DNA of 64,000 bases from JAKALD01 sp963817785. GTDB taxonomy: Bacteria > Pseudomonadota > Gammaproteobacteria > Burkholderiales > SG8-39. The notes beneath the pieces were generated by a model. That model saw only the letters and a program-made list of their open reading frames with translations, made no database searches and was not told the origin of the DNA. Positions 1 to 7,917 of this stretch are shown one piece after another. The position numbers and the translations under genes were made by a program. The stretch covers positions 744,001 to 808,000 of the forward strand of contig CAWFPL010000008.1 of the NCBI GenBank assembly GCA_963817785.1, in the 5' to 3' direction. Positions within the stretch are counted from its first letter, which is position 1. Each line of letters opens with the position of its first letter.

Positions 1-347
1 ACGGCTACTTCTTCATCGCCGACCGGCTCAAGCGCATGATCAACGCCGCCGGCTACAAGGTCTGGCCGGCCGAGGTCGAAGCGGCCATGTACAAGCACCC
101 CGCGATCCAGGAGTGCTGCATCATCGGCGCGCCCGACGAGCGCCGCGGCGAGACGGTGAAGGCCGTGGTGGTGCTCAGGCCCGAGCACCGCGGCAAGCTC
201 GGCGCGCAGGAGCTGCTCGCCTGGGCGCACGGCCAGATGGCCGCCTACAAGGCGCCGCGCGTGCTCGAGTTCGTCGACGCCCTGCCGCGCTCGGGATCGG
301 GCAAGATCCAGTGGCGCGCGCTGCAGGAGAAGGAGTTCGCGGGGTGA
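1..347 (+). CDS. Acyl-CoA synthetase (AMP-dependent ligase), C-terminal part
   Basis: The reading frame is already open at the left edge, so only about the last 114 residues are present. They match the mobile C-terminal domain of class I adenylate-forming enzymes: the start resembles the hinge (DRLKRMINAAGYKVWPAEVE) and the end has the A10-type catalytic lysine motif RSGSGKIQWR. Enzymes of this family activate a carboxylic acid to an acyl-AMP and then to an acyl-CoA in the cytoplasm. The substrate cannot be read from this fragment. The family assignment is firm, the substrate unknown. Confidence 0.9.
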   Translation, partial: GYFFIADRLKRMINAAGYKVWPAEVEAAMYKHPAIQECCIIGAPDERRGETVKAVVVLRPEHRGKLGAQELLAWAHGQMAAYKAPRVLEFVDALPRSGSGKIQWRALQEKEFAG

Positions 348-368
348 GGCGGGCAGCCCTCATTCGTG

Positions 369-379
369 CGACAATGTCG
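369..379 (+). promoter_or_regulatory. Small palindrome upstream of the toxin-antitoxin pair
   Basis: CGACA-A-TGTCG is a perfect 5-bp inverted repeat with a 1-nt centre, 20 nt before the antitoxin start. A GGTGGAGG Shine-Dalgarno follows at about 384-391. Antitoxins of the ribbon-helix-helix type commonly repress their own operon by binding such short palindromes. That this one is the operator is inference from position and symmetry only. Confidence 0.3.
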
Positions 380-398
380 TACATGGTGGAGGCTGGCA

Positions 399-614
399 AT
401 GACGACATTGACGATCCGGCTTGACCCCAAGCTCGAGAAGGCGCTCGCGCAGATAGCCAAGCGCACGGGGCGGACCAAGAGCGAGATCGCGCGCGAGGCG
501 CTCGAGCGCCAGATCGCGGTCGCCCGCTTTCGCGAGCTGCGCCGCAAGACCCTGCCGTTCGCCGAGGCGCAGGGTCTGGTGAGCGACGAGGACGTGTTCA
601 GCGCCGTTTCGTGA
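399..614 (+). CDS. Ribbon-helix-helix antitoxin (VapB/CopG-like)
   Basis: A 71-residue protein. The N-terminal strand MTTLTIRLDPKLEKALAQI, followed by a helix with RTGRTKSEIAREALE, is a typical ribbon-helix-helix DNA-binding fold. I chose the ATG at 399 because GGAGG lies 7-10 nt upstream; an in-frame ATG at 366 has no ribosome site and would add an unrelated leader. The stop overlaps the start of the following PIN-domain gene by 4 nt (GTGA), the usual arrangement of vapBC pairs. Expected role: neutralise the toxin and autoregulate the operon. Confidence 0.85.
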   Translation: MTTLTIRLDPKLEKALAQIAKRTGRTKSEIAREALERQIAVARFRELRRKTLPFAEAQGLVSDEDVFSAVS

Positions 615-1018
615 AGGTATTCCTCGACACGAACGTATTGGTCAGCGCGTTCGCGACCCGGGGGCTGTGCGCGGATCTGCTCGAGCTGATTCTGCTGGAG
701 CACGACCTCGTGCTCGGGCGCCAGGTGATTCACGAGCTGAACCGTGCTCTGCGCTCGAAGCTCAAGCTTCCCGCCGCCCGGGCCAGGGAAATCGTCGACT
801 TCCTGTCCGAAGAGGCGGCCGGCATGGTCGCCCGCGCCGAGCCGGCAGCCGCGCGCGCCGACCCCGATGACGCACTGGCTCTCGGTGAGGCACTACAGGC
901 CGGCGCGGCGTTGTTCGTAACCGGAGACGCCGCGCTGCTCGGCCTGCGCGCGATCGGCGATATGGAGATCGTCTCGCCGAGGCGCTTCTGGGAGATCCTG
1001 CACGCGGGCGGCTCGTAG
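611..1018 (+). CDS. PIN-domain toxin (VapC-like ribonuclease)
   Basis: 135 residues beginning MKVFLDTNVLVSAF, the hallmark first acidic residue of PIN domains. Further conserved acids sit in DPDDALALGEA (around residue 92) and in FVTGDAALL (around 108), so the metal-binding acidic set looks complete. PIN toxins are Mg-dependent ribonucleases that cleave tRNA or rRNA when not bound by their antitoxin. GTG start overlapping the antitoxin stop. Closest in pattern to the family annotated as 'putative toxin-antitoxin system toxin component, PIN family'. Target RNA unknown. Confidence 0.88.
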   Translation: MKVFLDTNVLVSAFATRGLCADLLELILLEHDLVLGRQVIHELNRALRSKLKLPAARAREIVDFLSEEAAGMVARAEPAAARADPDDALALGEALQAGAALFVTGDAALLGLRAIGDMEIVSPRRFWEILHAGGS

Positions 1019-1041
1019 GGTCGCGCCCCCGGCGGCCTGCC

Positions 1042-3315
1042 CTACCCCCGCGCCAGCTCCGCCGCCCGGATCGGCAAGCTGCGCACCCACTTGCCGGTCG
1101 CCGCGAACACGGCGTTGACCACCGCCGGCGCGATCGGCGGCGTGCCGACCTCGCCGATGCCGCCGAGCTCGGCGCCGCTCTCGAGGATGTGCGTCTCGAC
1201 TTCCGGCATGTCGGCGAGCTGCAGCATCCGGTAGTCGGGAAAGTTCGCCTGCTCGACGCGGCCCCTGGCGAGCGTGATCTGGCCGTACAGCGCCGCGGTC
1301 AGCCCGAAGACGATGCCGCTTTCCATCTGCGCGGCGATGGTGTCCGGATTGATCGCCGTGCCGCAGTCGACCGCGCACACCACGCGGTGCACCCTGACCT
1401 CGCCCTTTTCCGACACCGAGACCTCGGCCACCTGGGCGACGATCGACACGAACGACGCGTGCAGCGCGATGCCGCGCCCGATTGCCGGCGCGGGCGGCGT
1501 GCCCCAGCCGGCCTTCTCGGCCGCGGTGGCGAGCACCCGCAGGTAGCGCGGATGCCTCGCGAGCAGCGCGCGCCGGAACTGGTACGGATCCTTGCCGGCG
1601 GCGGCCGCCAGCTCGTCCATGAAGCACTCGGTGAAGAAGGCGTCGTAGGAGTGCCCGACGCTCCTCCAGAAGCCCACCGGCACCGGAGTCTTGGACAGCA
1701 CGTGCTCGACGCGGAAGTTGGCGAGCTCGTAGGGCAGGTCGGCCGCGCCCTCGGCGTTGGTCTTGTCCGGCGGGTAGTCCATCCCGCCCCAGGGCAGCAG
1801 CCGGTCCATGAACGAGCGCGTGACCGAGGGCCCGACGATGCGGTTCCACCAGGCGAGCGGCGCGCCCGAGCCGTCCAGCGCGGCGCGGAACTTCGCGATC
1901 GCCGCCGGCCGGTACATGTCGTGCTGCATGTCCTCTTCACGCGACCACACGAGCTTGACCGGCGTGCCCGGCACCGCCTTCGCGACCGTCACCGCCTGCG
2001 CGACGTAATCCATCTCCGCGCGGCGCCCGAAGCCGCCGCCGAGGAAGGTGGTGTGCACCGTGACGCTGCCGCTGTCGAGGCCGGCGGTGCGGCCCGCCAC
2101 CCAGCGCACCAGCGTCGGCGACTGGTTCGGCACCCACACCTCGCAGCTGCCGCCGCCGACGCGCGCGGTGCAGTTCATCGGCTCCATGGTGGCGTGCGCG
2201 AGGAAAGGGACGCGGTATTCGGCCTCCACCACCTTGACGGCTTTGGCGAGCGCGCCCGCGGCATCGCCGCGCTCGGCGTAGGTCGTGGGCTTGCCGTGCT
2301 CCAGGTCGCGCCCGTACTGCGCGAAAATCGCGCTCGTATCGAGCGCCGCGTGCGGCCCTTCGTCCCAGGTGATCGCGAGCCGATCGAGCGCCCGCTTGGC
2401 GCGCCACCAGCTGTCGGCAACCACCGCGACGCCGCCCGGCACCGGAACCACCGCCTTGAAGCCCGGCAGGCCGCGCACTTTCGAATCGTCGTAGGCCTTG
2501 AGCGCGCCGCCGAACACCGGGCAGTGCCTGACCGCCGCATACAGCATTCCGGTCACGTGCACGTCGATGCCGAACTGCGCGCTGCCGTCCACCTTGGCCG
2601 GCGTATCGAGCCGGGGGGCGGGCGTGCCGATCAGCTTGTATTGCGCGCGCGTCTTCAGGCGCGGCTTGTGCGGCGGCTCGAGCTGCGCGGCCTCGGCGGC
2701 CAGCTCGCCGTAGCCCAGCTTGTCCCCCGTGCCGCGACGGCGCACGGTGCCGGAGTCGGTGAAGCACTCGCTCGGCGCCGCGTTCCAGCGCTTGGCGGCG
2801 ATCGCCACCAGCATCTCTCGCGCCGAGGCGCCCGCGATGCGCATCGGCTCCCACGCGTCGCGCGAGGAAGTCGAGCCGCCGGTGACCATCAGGCCGAGGA
2901 CCTCGCTCGCCTTGTGCGCCACCCAGCGCAGCGTCGTGGCCAGAGCGCCGCGGTCCTCCGGCCCGAACGGCAGGCCGTCGCCCAGCACCACCATGTTGCC
3001 GTAGAGCTTGTCCACCGGCGCCTGCTCGGCGCGCACCGTGCTCCAGTCCGCGTCCAGCTCCTCGGCGACCAGCATCGGCAGCGCGGTGTAAATGCCCTGC
3101 CCCATCTCCTGGTGCGACAGCGCCACCGTGACCGTGCCCTCGGGCGCGATCTTCACCCAGCCGTTCAACGCGAAGGCCTTGCCGCCGCGCGCGAACGCGG
3201 GCACGCGCGCCAGCCGGTCGCGCCCGCGCAGCGCATAGCCGACGAGCAGGCCGCCGCCCACCAGCGCGGTGGCGATGAAGAAGCGGCGCCGGGATTTGCT
3301 CTTGGGTCCGGCCAT
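1042..3315 (-). CDS. Molybdopterin-binding hydroxylase large subunit (IorB-like)
   Basis: 757 residues, the usual size for the large subunit of isoquinoline 1-oxidoreductase/aldehyde-type molybdenum hydroxylases of the xanthine dehydrogenase family. The N-terminus (KSKSRRRFFIATALVGGG) is a twin-arginine signal followed by a hydrophobic segment, suggesting export or membrane anchoring as a folded cofactor protein. Conserved features: HQEMGQGIYTALPMLVAEEL, FLGGGFGRRAEMDY, and near the C-terminus GGIGEVGTPPIAPA, which contains the family's catalytic Glu. It pairs with the [2Fe-2S] subunit encoded just upstream. Substrate (N-heterocycle, aldehyde, other) is not readable from sequence. Confidence 0.9.
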   Translation of the reverse strand: MAGPKSKSRRRFFIATALVGGGLLVGYALRGRDRLARVPAFARGGKAFALNGWVKIAPEGTVTVALSHQEMGQGIYTALPMLVAEELDADWSTVRAEQAPVDKLYGNMVVLGDGLPFGPEDRGALATTLRWVAHKASEVLGLMVTGGSTSSRDAWEPMRIAGASAREMLVAIAAKRWNAAPSECFTDSGTVRRRGTGDKLGYGELAAEAAQLEPPHKPRLKTRAQYKLIGTPAPRLDTPAKVDGSAQFGIDVHVTGMLYAAVRHCPVFGGALKAYDDSKVRGLPGFKAVVPVPGGVAVVADSWWRAKRALDRLAITWDEGPHAALDTSAIFAQYGRDLEHGKPTTYAERGDAAGALAKAVKVVEAEYRVPFLAHATMEPMNCTARVGGGSCEVWVPNQSPTLVRWVAGRTAGLDSGSVTVHTTFLGGGFGRRAEMDYVAQAVTVAKAVPGTPVKLVWSREEDMQHDMYRPAAIAKFRAALDGSGAPLAWWNRIVGPSVTRSFMDRLLPWGGMDYPPDKTNAEGAADLPYELANFRVEHVLSKTPVPVGFWRSVGHSYDAFFTECFMDELAAAAGKDPYQFRRALLARHPRYLRVLATAAEKAGWGTPPAPAIGRGIALHASFVSIVAQVAEVSVSEKGEVRVHRVVCAVDCGTAINPDTIAAQMESGIVFGLTAALYGQITLARGRVEQANFPDYRMLQLADMPEVETHILESGAELGGIGEVGTPPIAPAVVNAVFAATGKWVRSLPIRAAELARG

Positions 3316-3376
3316 GTCAGCGCGCCGGTTGAAAAACGGGCAATGCTCTCAGCATCGCAGCTTTGCCTTTATCCGA

Positions 3377-3425
3377 TCTCCGGTTTTTGAGGGGGTCGAA
3401 GTGCGACCCGCTCAAAAACCGGAGA
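3377..3425. repeat. Long hairpin between the two hydroxylase subunit genes
   Basis: Outer arms TCTCCGGTTTTTGAG (3377-3391) and CTCAAAAACCGGAGA (3411-3425) are a perfect 15-bp inverted repeat. Inside lies a second perfect stem, GGGTCG (3393-3398) and CGACCC (3404-3409), with a 5-nt loop. A single G/G mismatch (3392/3410) separates the stems, so 21 of 22 positions pair. It lies inside an operon, between the small and large subunits, with no T-run of terminator type on the operon's strand. It could be a palindromic interspersed element or an mRNA-processing/attenuation hairpin. Confidence 0.9.
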
Positions 3426-3454
3426 CCATGCAATAAGCAAACCCGCGCGCCGCA

Positions 3455-3910
3455 TCACGCCCCCTTCCCCCCCGCCAGCGCGCGGATCGCCTTGCGCACC
3501 CGCGCGTAGGTCCCGCAGCGGCAGATGTTGCCGAGCGCGGCGTCGATGTCGGCGTCGGCCGGCCGCGGATTCTGCGCGAGCAGCGCCGCGCTCGCCATGA
3601 TCATCCCCGACTGGCAATAGCCGCATTGCGGCACCTGGTGCGCGATCCACGCCTGCTGCACCGGGTGCAGGCCCTTCGCGCCCAGCCCCTCGATCGTGGT
3701 GATCTCCTTGCCGGCCACGGCCGATACCGGGATCACGCAGGAGCGCACCGCCACGCCGTCCAGGTGCACGGTGCAGGCGCCGCAGGCCGCGATGCCGCAG
3801 CCGAACTTGGTTCCGGTCAGCCCGAGGGTGTCGCGCAGCGCCCACAGGAGCGGCGTGTCGGGCTCGACCTCGACCTGCCTGGTTTCGCCGTTGATCCTGA
3901 GTTGCAGCAT
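3455..3910 (-). CDS. [2Fe-2S] subunit of molybdenum hydroxylase (IorA-like)
   Basis: 151 residues. The N-terminal plant-type ferredoxin domain has the cluster ligands in CGIAACGACTVHLDG; the C-terminal helical domain carries the second cluster in CGYCQSGM and NICRCGTY. This is the electron-transfer small subunit of two-subunit molybdenum hydroxylases. I chose the ATG at 3910, immediately before LQLRINGE; upstream in-frame sequence is unlike the family. The start follows the stop of the maleylacetate reductase gene by 1 nt, so translational coupling is likely. Confidence 0.93.
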   Translation of the reverse strand: MLQLRINGETRQVEVEPDTPLLWALRDTLGLTGTKFGCGIAACGACTVHLDGVAVRSCVIPVSAVAGKEITTIEGLGAKGLHPVQQAWIAHQVPQCGYCQSGMIMASAALLAQNPRPADADIDAALGNICRCGTYARVRKAIRALAGGKGA

Positions 3911-3911
3911 G

Positions 3912-4973
3912 TCAAGCCTCCGGCCTGCGCCCGTCGTACGCGGCGCGCAGCAACTGCAGCACGCCATCGTATTCCACTTTGCGCGGGTTCGGATACGGGC
4001 TGGCGGCGGCGATCTCCGCGGCGCGCTCGATGCCCGCCTCCGGCATGCCGATGTCCTTGAGGGCCATCGGCAGGCCGAGCCTGGCCTCGAGGTCGTACAG
4101 CCCGGCCGGCGCGTCGCTCGTGCCGAGCGCGCGCGCGATGCGCGCCATCGCCTCGGGCGCCGCGTCGCGGTTGTAGCGCACCGCGTGCGGCAGCACGATC
4201 GAGTGCGTCTCCGCGTGCGGCAGGTTGAAGGTCCCGCCGAGCACGTGGCACAGCTTGTGATGCAGCGCCATGCCGGCCGAGCCGAGCGAGATCCCGGCGA
4301 GCCAGGCGCCGTACAGCGCGTCCCCGCGCGCCTCGAGGTTCTCGGGATCGGCGACCACCACGAGCAGCGCGACGGCGAGCGCGCGGATGCCCTCCTCCGC
4401 CATCAGCGAGATGACCGGGTTGCCGTCGTGCGCGTAAAGCGCCTCGACGCAGTGCGCGATCGCGTTCATGCCGCTCGCCGCCGACAGCGCCGGCGGCAGG
4501 CTGAGGGTGAGCGCCGGATCGTAGAGCACGGCCTTGGGCAGCACGCGCAGGTCGCGCCCGGTTCTCTTCATGCCGCCTTCGGTCAGGCCGTAGATCGGCG
4601 TCATCTCCGAGCCGGCGTAGGTGGTCGGCACCGCGAGGATCGGAAGATTGGAGGTGAGCGCGATCGCCTTGCCCAGGCCGATGGTCGAGCCGCCGCCCAC
4701 GGTGACGCAGCAGTCGGCGCCGAGAGCCTGCGCCATCCGGCGCGCCTCCTCGGCGATCTCGAGCGGCACGTGCATCGCCGCCCGGTCGTAGACGCCGGCG
4801 ACGCGACCGTCGAGGCTCACGGCGACCGCCTTCACGCTTTCCGCCTGCTGCGGCGTGGACAGCACCAGCGCGCGCTTCGCGCCGAGCCGGTCGAGCTCGG
4901 CGCGAAGCTGCGCGACGATGCCCAGGCCGAACACCACGCGCGAGGGCAGCCCGACGTAGACGAACGATTTCAT
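3912..4973 (-). CDS. Maleylacetate reductase (iron-containing ADH family)
   Basis: 353 residues starting MKSFVYVGLPSRVVFGLG, a typical opening for maleylacetate reductases. It has the nucleotide-binding GGGSTIGLGKAIAL, PTTYAGSEMTPIYGLT and the family's ligand region HHKLCHVLGGTFNLPHAETH. These enzymes reduce maleylacetate to 3-oxoadipate with NAD(P)H at the end of hydroxyquinol or chlorocatechol degradation. A hydroxyquinol 1,2-dioxygenase that would make maleylacetate lies about 26 kb away. Adjacent genes are an MFS transporter upstream and the molybdenum hydroxylase downstream, which could oxidise a precursor (inference). Confidence 0.9.
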   Translation of the reverse strand: MKSFVYVGLPSRVVFGLGIVAQLRAELDRLGAKRALVLSTPQQAESVKAVAVSLDGRVAGVYDRAAMHVPLEIAEEARRMAQALGADCCVTVGGGSTIGLGKAIALTSNLPILAVPTTYAGSEMTPIYGLTEGGMKRTGRDLRVLPKAVLYDPALTLSLPPALSAASGMNAIAHCVEALYAHDGNPVISLMAEEGIRALAVALLVVVADPENLEARGDALYGAWLAGISLGSAGMALHHKLCHVLGGTFNLPHAETHSIVLPHAVRYNRDAAPEAMARIARALGTSDAPAGLYDLEARLGLPMALKDIGMPEAGIERAAEIAAASPYPNPRKVEYDGVLQLLRAAYDGRRPEA

Positions 4974-4993
4974 GCTCGCTCCGCTCCCGGTGA

Positions 4994-6187
4994 TTATTCC
5001 GCCGCGTGCGCGCCGAAGCCAGCGGCGCGGCGCTTGAGCCGCCGGCGGAATGCGAGCGCGACCAGCGGCAAGCCCAGGCCGGCGATCGCGTAGACCGGCG
5101 CCACGCCGAACGCATCCACCACGCGCGCGGCCAGCCACACCCCGGCGGACTGGCTGGTGAACAGGCACAGCGCGAACAGCGACACCGCCGCACCGCGCGC
5201 CTCGGGCGCCATCTGGGTCGCGTTCACCTGCAGCGTGCTGTGCAGCATGTAGATGCCCCCGCCCGCAGCGACCAGGCAGGGAACCGCCAGCGCGGCGCTC
5301 GGGGAGGCGAGCAGCCCGAGGTAGCCCAGGCCGAGCAGCGCGCCGCCGCCGAGCGCCAGCCCGCGCTCGCCGAGCCGGCGCACGATGCGCGCCGCGCCCG
5401 CGGCATACAGCAGACCGCCGGCGGCGTACGACCCGACCATGGCGCCACTCGCGCCCAGGCCGACGCCGTAGCGCGTGTGCATGTCGTAGGCGACGAAGGC
5501 GAGCGCCCCGTAGAACAGCAGCGCCTCGGCCGCGACGCTCGCCAGCACCACCCGTACCCACGGCCGGCGCACCAGGAGCGCCATGCGGCCGAAGGCGCCG
5601 CGGATCGACGCCGGGGCGCCGCCCGCGCGGCGCGTGTGCGGATTGATGCGCAGCTCGCGAAACAGCAGCAGCGCGATCAGCACGTAGAGCACCCCGAGCG
5701 CCGCGAACGCCGCGCGCCAGCCGAACAGCTCGCCGAGCCAGCCGCCGATCGAGGTGCCGGTCGCGATCCCGATCATCTGGCCGACGAGAAAGCGCGCGAT
5801 CATCGGTTGGCGCCGCTCGTAGGGCACCGCGTCCCCGATCCAGGCCATCGCCACCGGGATCAGCGCGCCGACCGTGGCGCCCGAGGCGCAGCGCGCCGCG
5901 ATCAGCCAGCCGAGCGAGGGTGCCAGCGCGCAGGCGAAAATGCCGAGCGCCGAGAGCGCAGTGGTGGCGGCGACGACCTCGTACTTGCCGAACCGGTCGC
6001 TGATCGGGCCGTGCACCACCTGCAGCAGGCCGTAGGAGATCGCGAACGCGGTGATCACCGCCGAGGCCGCGCCCGGCGTGACGTGGTAATCGGCGGAGAT
6101 CAGCGCGAGCAGCGGATCGGTGACGCGCTGCGCCGCCGCGCTCGCCAGCGCCGCGAAGGACAGGATGAGGATGGCGCGGGCGGTCAT
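4994..6187 (-). CDS. MFS transporter
   Basis: 397 residues with about 12 hydrophobic segments. The loop between helices 2 and 3 has the major-facilitator motif GPISDRFGKYEV. The start at 6187 is chosen because the protein then begins directly with the first membrane helix; upstream in-frame sequence is Arg-rich and unlike the family. The gene leads the minus-strand run into maleylacetate reductase and the molybdenum hydroxylase, so it may import or export the aromatic substrate of that pathway. Substrate unknown. Confidence 0.85.
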   Translation of the reverse strand: MTARAILILSFAALASAAAQRVTDPLLALISADYHVTPGAASAVITAFAISYGLLQVVHGPISDRFGKYEVVAATTALSALGIFACALAPSLGWLIAARCASGATVGALIPVAMAWIGDAVPYERRQPMIARFLVGQMIGIATGTSIGGWLGELFGWRAAFAALGVLYVLIALLLFRELRINPHTRRAGGAPASIRGAFGRMALLVRRPWVRVVLASVAAEALLFYGALAFVAYDMHTRYGVGLGASGAMVGSYAAGGLLYAAGAARIVRRLGERGLALGGGALLGLGYLGLLASPSAALAVPCLVAAGGGIYMLHSTLQVNATQMAPEARGAAVSLFALCLFTSQSAGVWLAARVVDAFGVAPVYAIAGLGLPLVALAFRRRLKRRAAGFGAHAAE

Positions 6188-6400
6188 GGGAGGCGCGCAG
6201 TATCGGCCAAGTGCGGCCCGCGCGCGAGCGCGGGTTCGCAGGCCGCCTCGTAGCGCGCGGCGCACCGGCCGCACCAAGGCGGCGCACGCGCCGCCGCGCG
6301 TGCACCGCCAAGCAGCGCGCACGCCCGCCGCCGTCTCTTCGACCCCCATCCGGCGGCCGCGCGCGCCGGCACGGCCGGTGGCACGCCGTTTGCATCCCAC

Positions 6401-6412
6401 CTTGTATACAGG
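6401..6412. promoter_or_regulatory. Candidate regulator site CTTGTATACAGG in a divergent promoter region
   Basis: The core TGTATACA (6403-6410) is a perfect palindrome in the 245-bp gap between the divergent MFS and ABC-transporter genes, 21 nt upstream of the ABC start. FadR-type GntR regulators often bind TTGTATACAA-like sites, so this may be an operator for the importer. No GntR gene is visible in the window. The rest of 6188-6400 shows only GC-rich sequence. Confidence 0.35.
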
Positions 6413-6432
6413 CATGCCCGACGCCGATACCC

Positions 6433-7917
6433 GTGCACACAAAGCTCATCGACATCAGCAAGCGGTTCGGCCCGGTGCTGGCCAACGACGCCGTGTCGCT
6501 CGACGTGGGCGACGGCGAGGTGCTGGCGCTGCTGGGAGAGAACGGCGCCGGCAAGAGCACCCTGATGAAGGTGCTCTACGGCTACTACCGTGCGGACAGC
6601 GGCCAGATCATGATCGACGGGCGCGAAGCGGCCATCGCCTCGCCGCACGACGCCATGGCCCAGGGCATCGGCATGGTGTTCCAGCAGTTCAGCCTGATCC
6701 CCGCGCTGACCGTGCTGGAGAACCTGCTGCTCGCCTACCCCGACCCGCCGCTCTGGCACGGACGCGGCAACGCGGGCGAAGTCCTGCGCCTGCTCGCCGA
6801 ATTCGCACCCGGCGTCGCCGCCGGGCGGCGCGTGTCCGATCTTTCCGTCGGCCAGAAGCAGCAAGTCGAGCTGGTCAAGGTGCTGAACCTCGATGCCAGG
6901 CTCGTGATCCTCGACGAGCCGACCTCGGTGCTCGCGCCGGAGGAGGTGCAGCGCCTGCACGCGGTGGTGCGCAAGCTGGCCGCCTCCGGACGCAGCGTCG
7001 TGTTCATCACCCACAAGCTCGAGGACGTCCGCGCCTGCGCGCACCGGGTGGCGGTGATGCGCGGGGGCCGGCTGGTGGCGCAGGCCGACGCGCGCGGCAT
7101 CGATGCCCGGCAGCTCGTGGCGCTGATGGTGGGCGAGGCCAGCCTGCGGCAAGTGGCGCAAACGCCGCCGCCTGCCGCCGCGGCGCCGCGGGTGTCGATC
7201 CGGGGCCTGCGCAGCAGCACCGAAACCCTGGCGCTGGAGGGGATCGGCCTCGACATCGCGCCGGGCGAGGTGCTCGGCGTGGCCGGCGTCTCGGGCAACG
7301 GGCAGGATCTGCTGGCCAACGCCGTCACGGGCATGGCCCCCATCACGGCGGGTGAAGTGCTGCTCGACGGAGAGGTGCTGCACAGCCGCGGCAGCTCACG
7401 CCCGGAAGACGCGCGGCAGGGCTACATCCCCGAGTACCCGCTGAAAAACGCCGTCGCCGCGGACCTGCGTAACAGTCTCAATCTGGCCCTGCGCCGGCTG
7501 CAGGAGATGCCGATGTTTCCGAGCTGGATGTCGCTCGACGCACGGGCCCGGGAATTGATGCAGCAGTTCGACGTCCGCCCGCCGCAGAGCAGCCTCGCCT
7601 CCGGCCGGCTCTCCGGCGGCAATCTGCAGAAGCTGGTGATCGCGCGCGAGCTCTCGGAGCCGCGCCGCTTCGTGGTCGCGTGCTACCCCACAATGGGGCT
7701 GGACCTGCAGGCCACCCAGGCCGTGTACGACGCGCTCTTTCGCCAGGCGGCGGGCGGGGCCGCCGTGTTGTGGATCTCGGAAGACCTCGACGATCTGCTG
7801 CGCTACGCGCATCGCATCGCGGTGCTCTATCACGGCAAGCTGGCGGGCGTGCTCGCCGCCGGCGACGCCGATCGGGTGCGCCTGGGCCACCTGATGACGC
7901 ACGGAGCAGCGCAATGA
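6433..7917 (+). CDS. BMP-type ABC transporter ATP-binding protein (two NBDs)
   Basis: 494 residues with two tandem nucleotide-binding domains. The first has Walker A GENGAGKST, signature LSVGQKQQVE and Walker B LVILDEPTS. The second has a degenerate Walker A (GVSGNGQDL), signature LSGGNLQKLV and the PTMGLDLQ segment. This asymmetry is typical of RbsA/NupA/YufO-type ATPases serving BMP-family importers. GTG 6433 is chosen because it gives VHTKLIDISKRFG with no leader; the nearby ATG at 6414 is out of frame. Its stop overlaps the first permease start (ATGA). Role: energise uptake of a nucleoside/nucleobase or related ligand. Confidence 0.92.
   Translation: MHTKLIDISKRFGPVLANDAVSLDVGDGEVLALLGENGAGKSTLMKVLYGYYRADSGQIMIDGREAAIASPHDAMAQGIGMVFQQFSLIPALTVLENLLLAYPDPPLWHGRGNAGEVLRLLAEFAPGVAAGRRVSDLSVGQKQQVELVKVLNLDARLVILDEPTSVLAPEEVQRLHAVVRKLAASGRSVVFITHKLEDVRACAHRVAVMRGGRLVAQADARGIDARQLVALMVGEASLRQVAQTPPPAAAAPRVSIRGLRSSTETLALEGIGLDIAPGEVLGVAGVSGNGQDLLANAVTGMAPITAGEVLLDGEVLHSRGSSRPEDARQGYIPEYPLKNAVAADLRNSLNLALRRLQEMPMFPSWMSLDARARELMQQFDVRPPQSSLASGRLSGGNLQKLVIARELSEPRRFVVACYPTMGLDLQATQAVYDALFRQAAGGAAVLWISEDLDDLLRYAHRIAVLYHGKLAGVLAAGDADRVRLGHLMTHGAAQ

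Noticed and set aside
1015..1045. GTAGGG/CCCTAC inverted repeat between the PIN toxin and the hydroxylase gene
   Set aside because: Only six pairs with a long loop and overlapping both stop regions; likely chance.
1189..3390. Long open frame of more than 700 codons opposite the molybdenum hydroxylase gene
   Set aside because: High GC content keeps antisense frames open. Its translation is His/Arg/Gly-rich without any family motif, while the minus-strand frame is a clear IorB-like protein.
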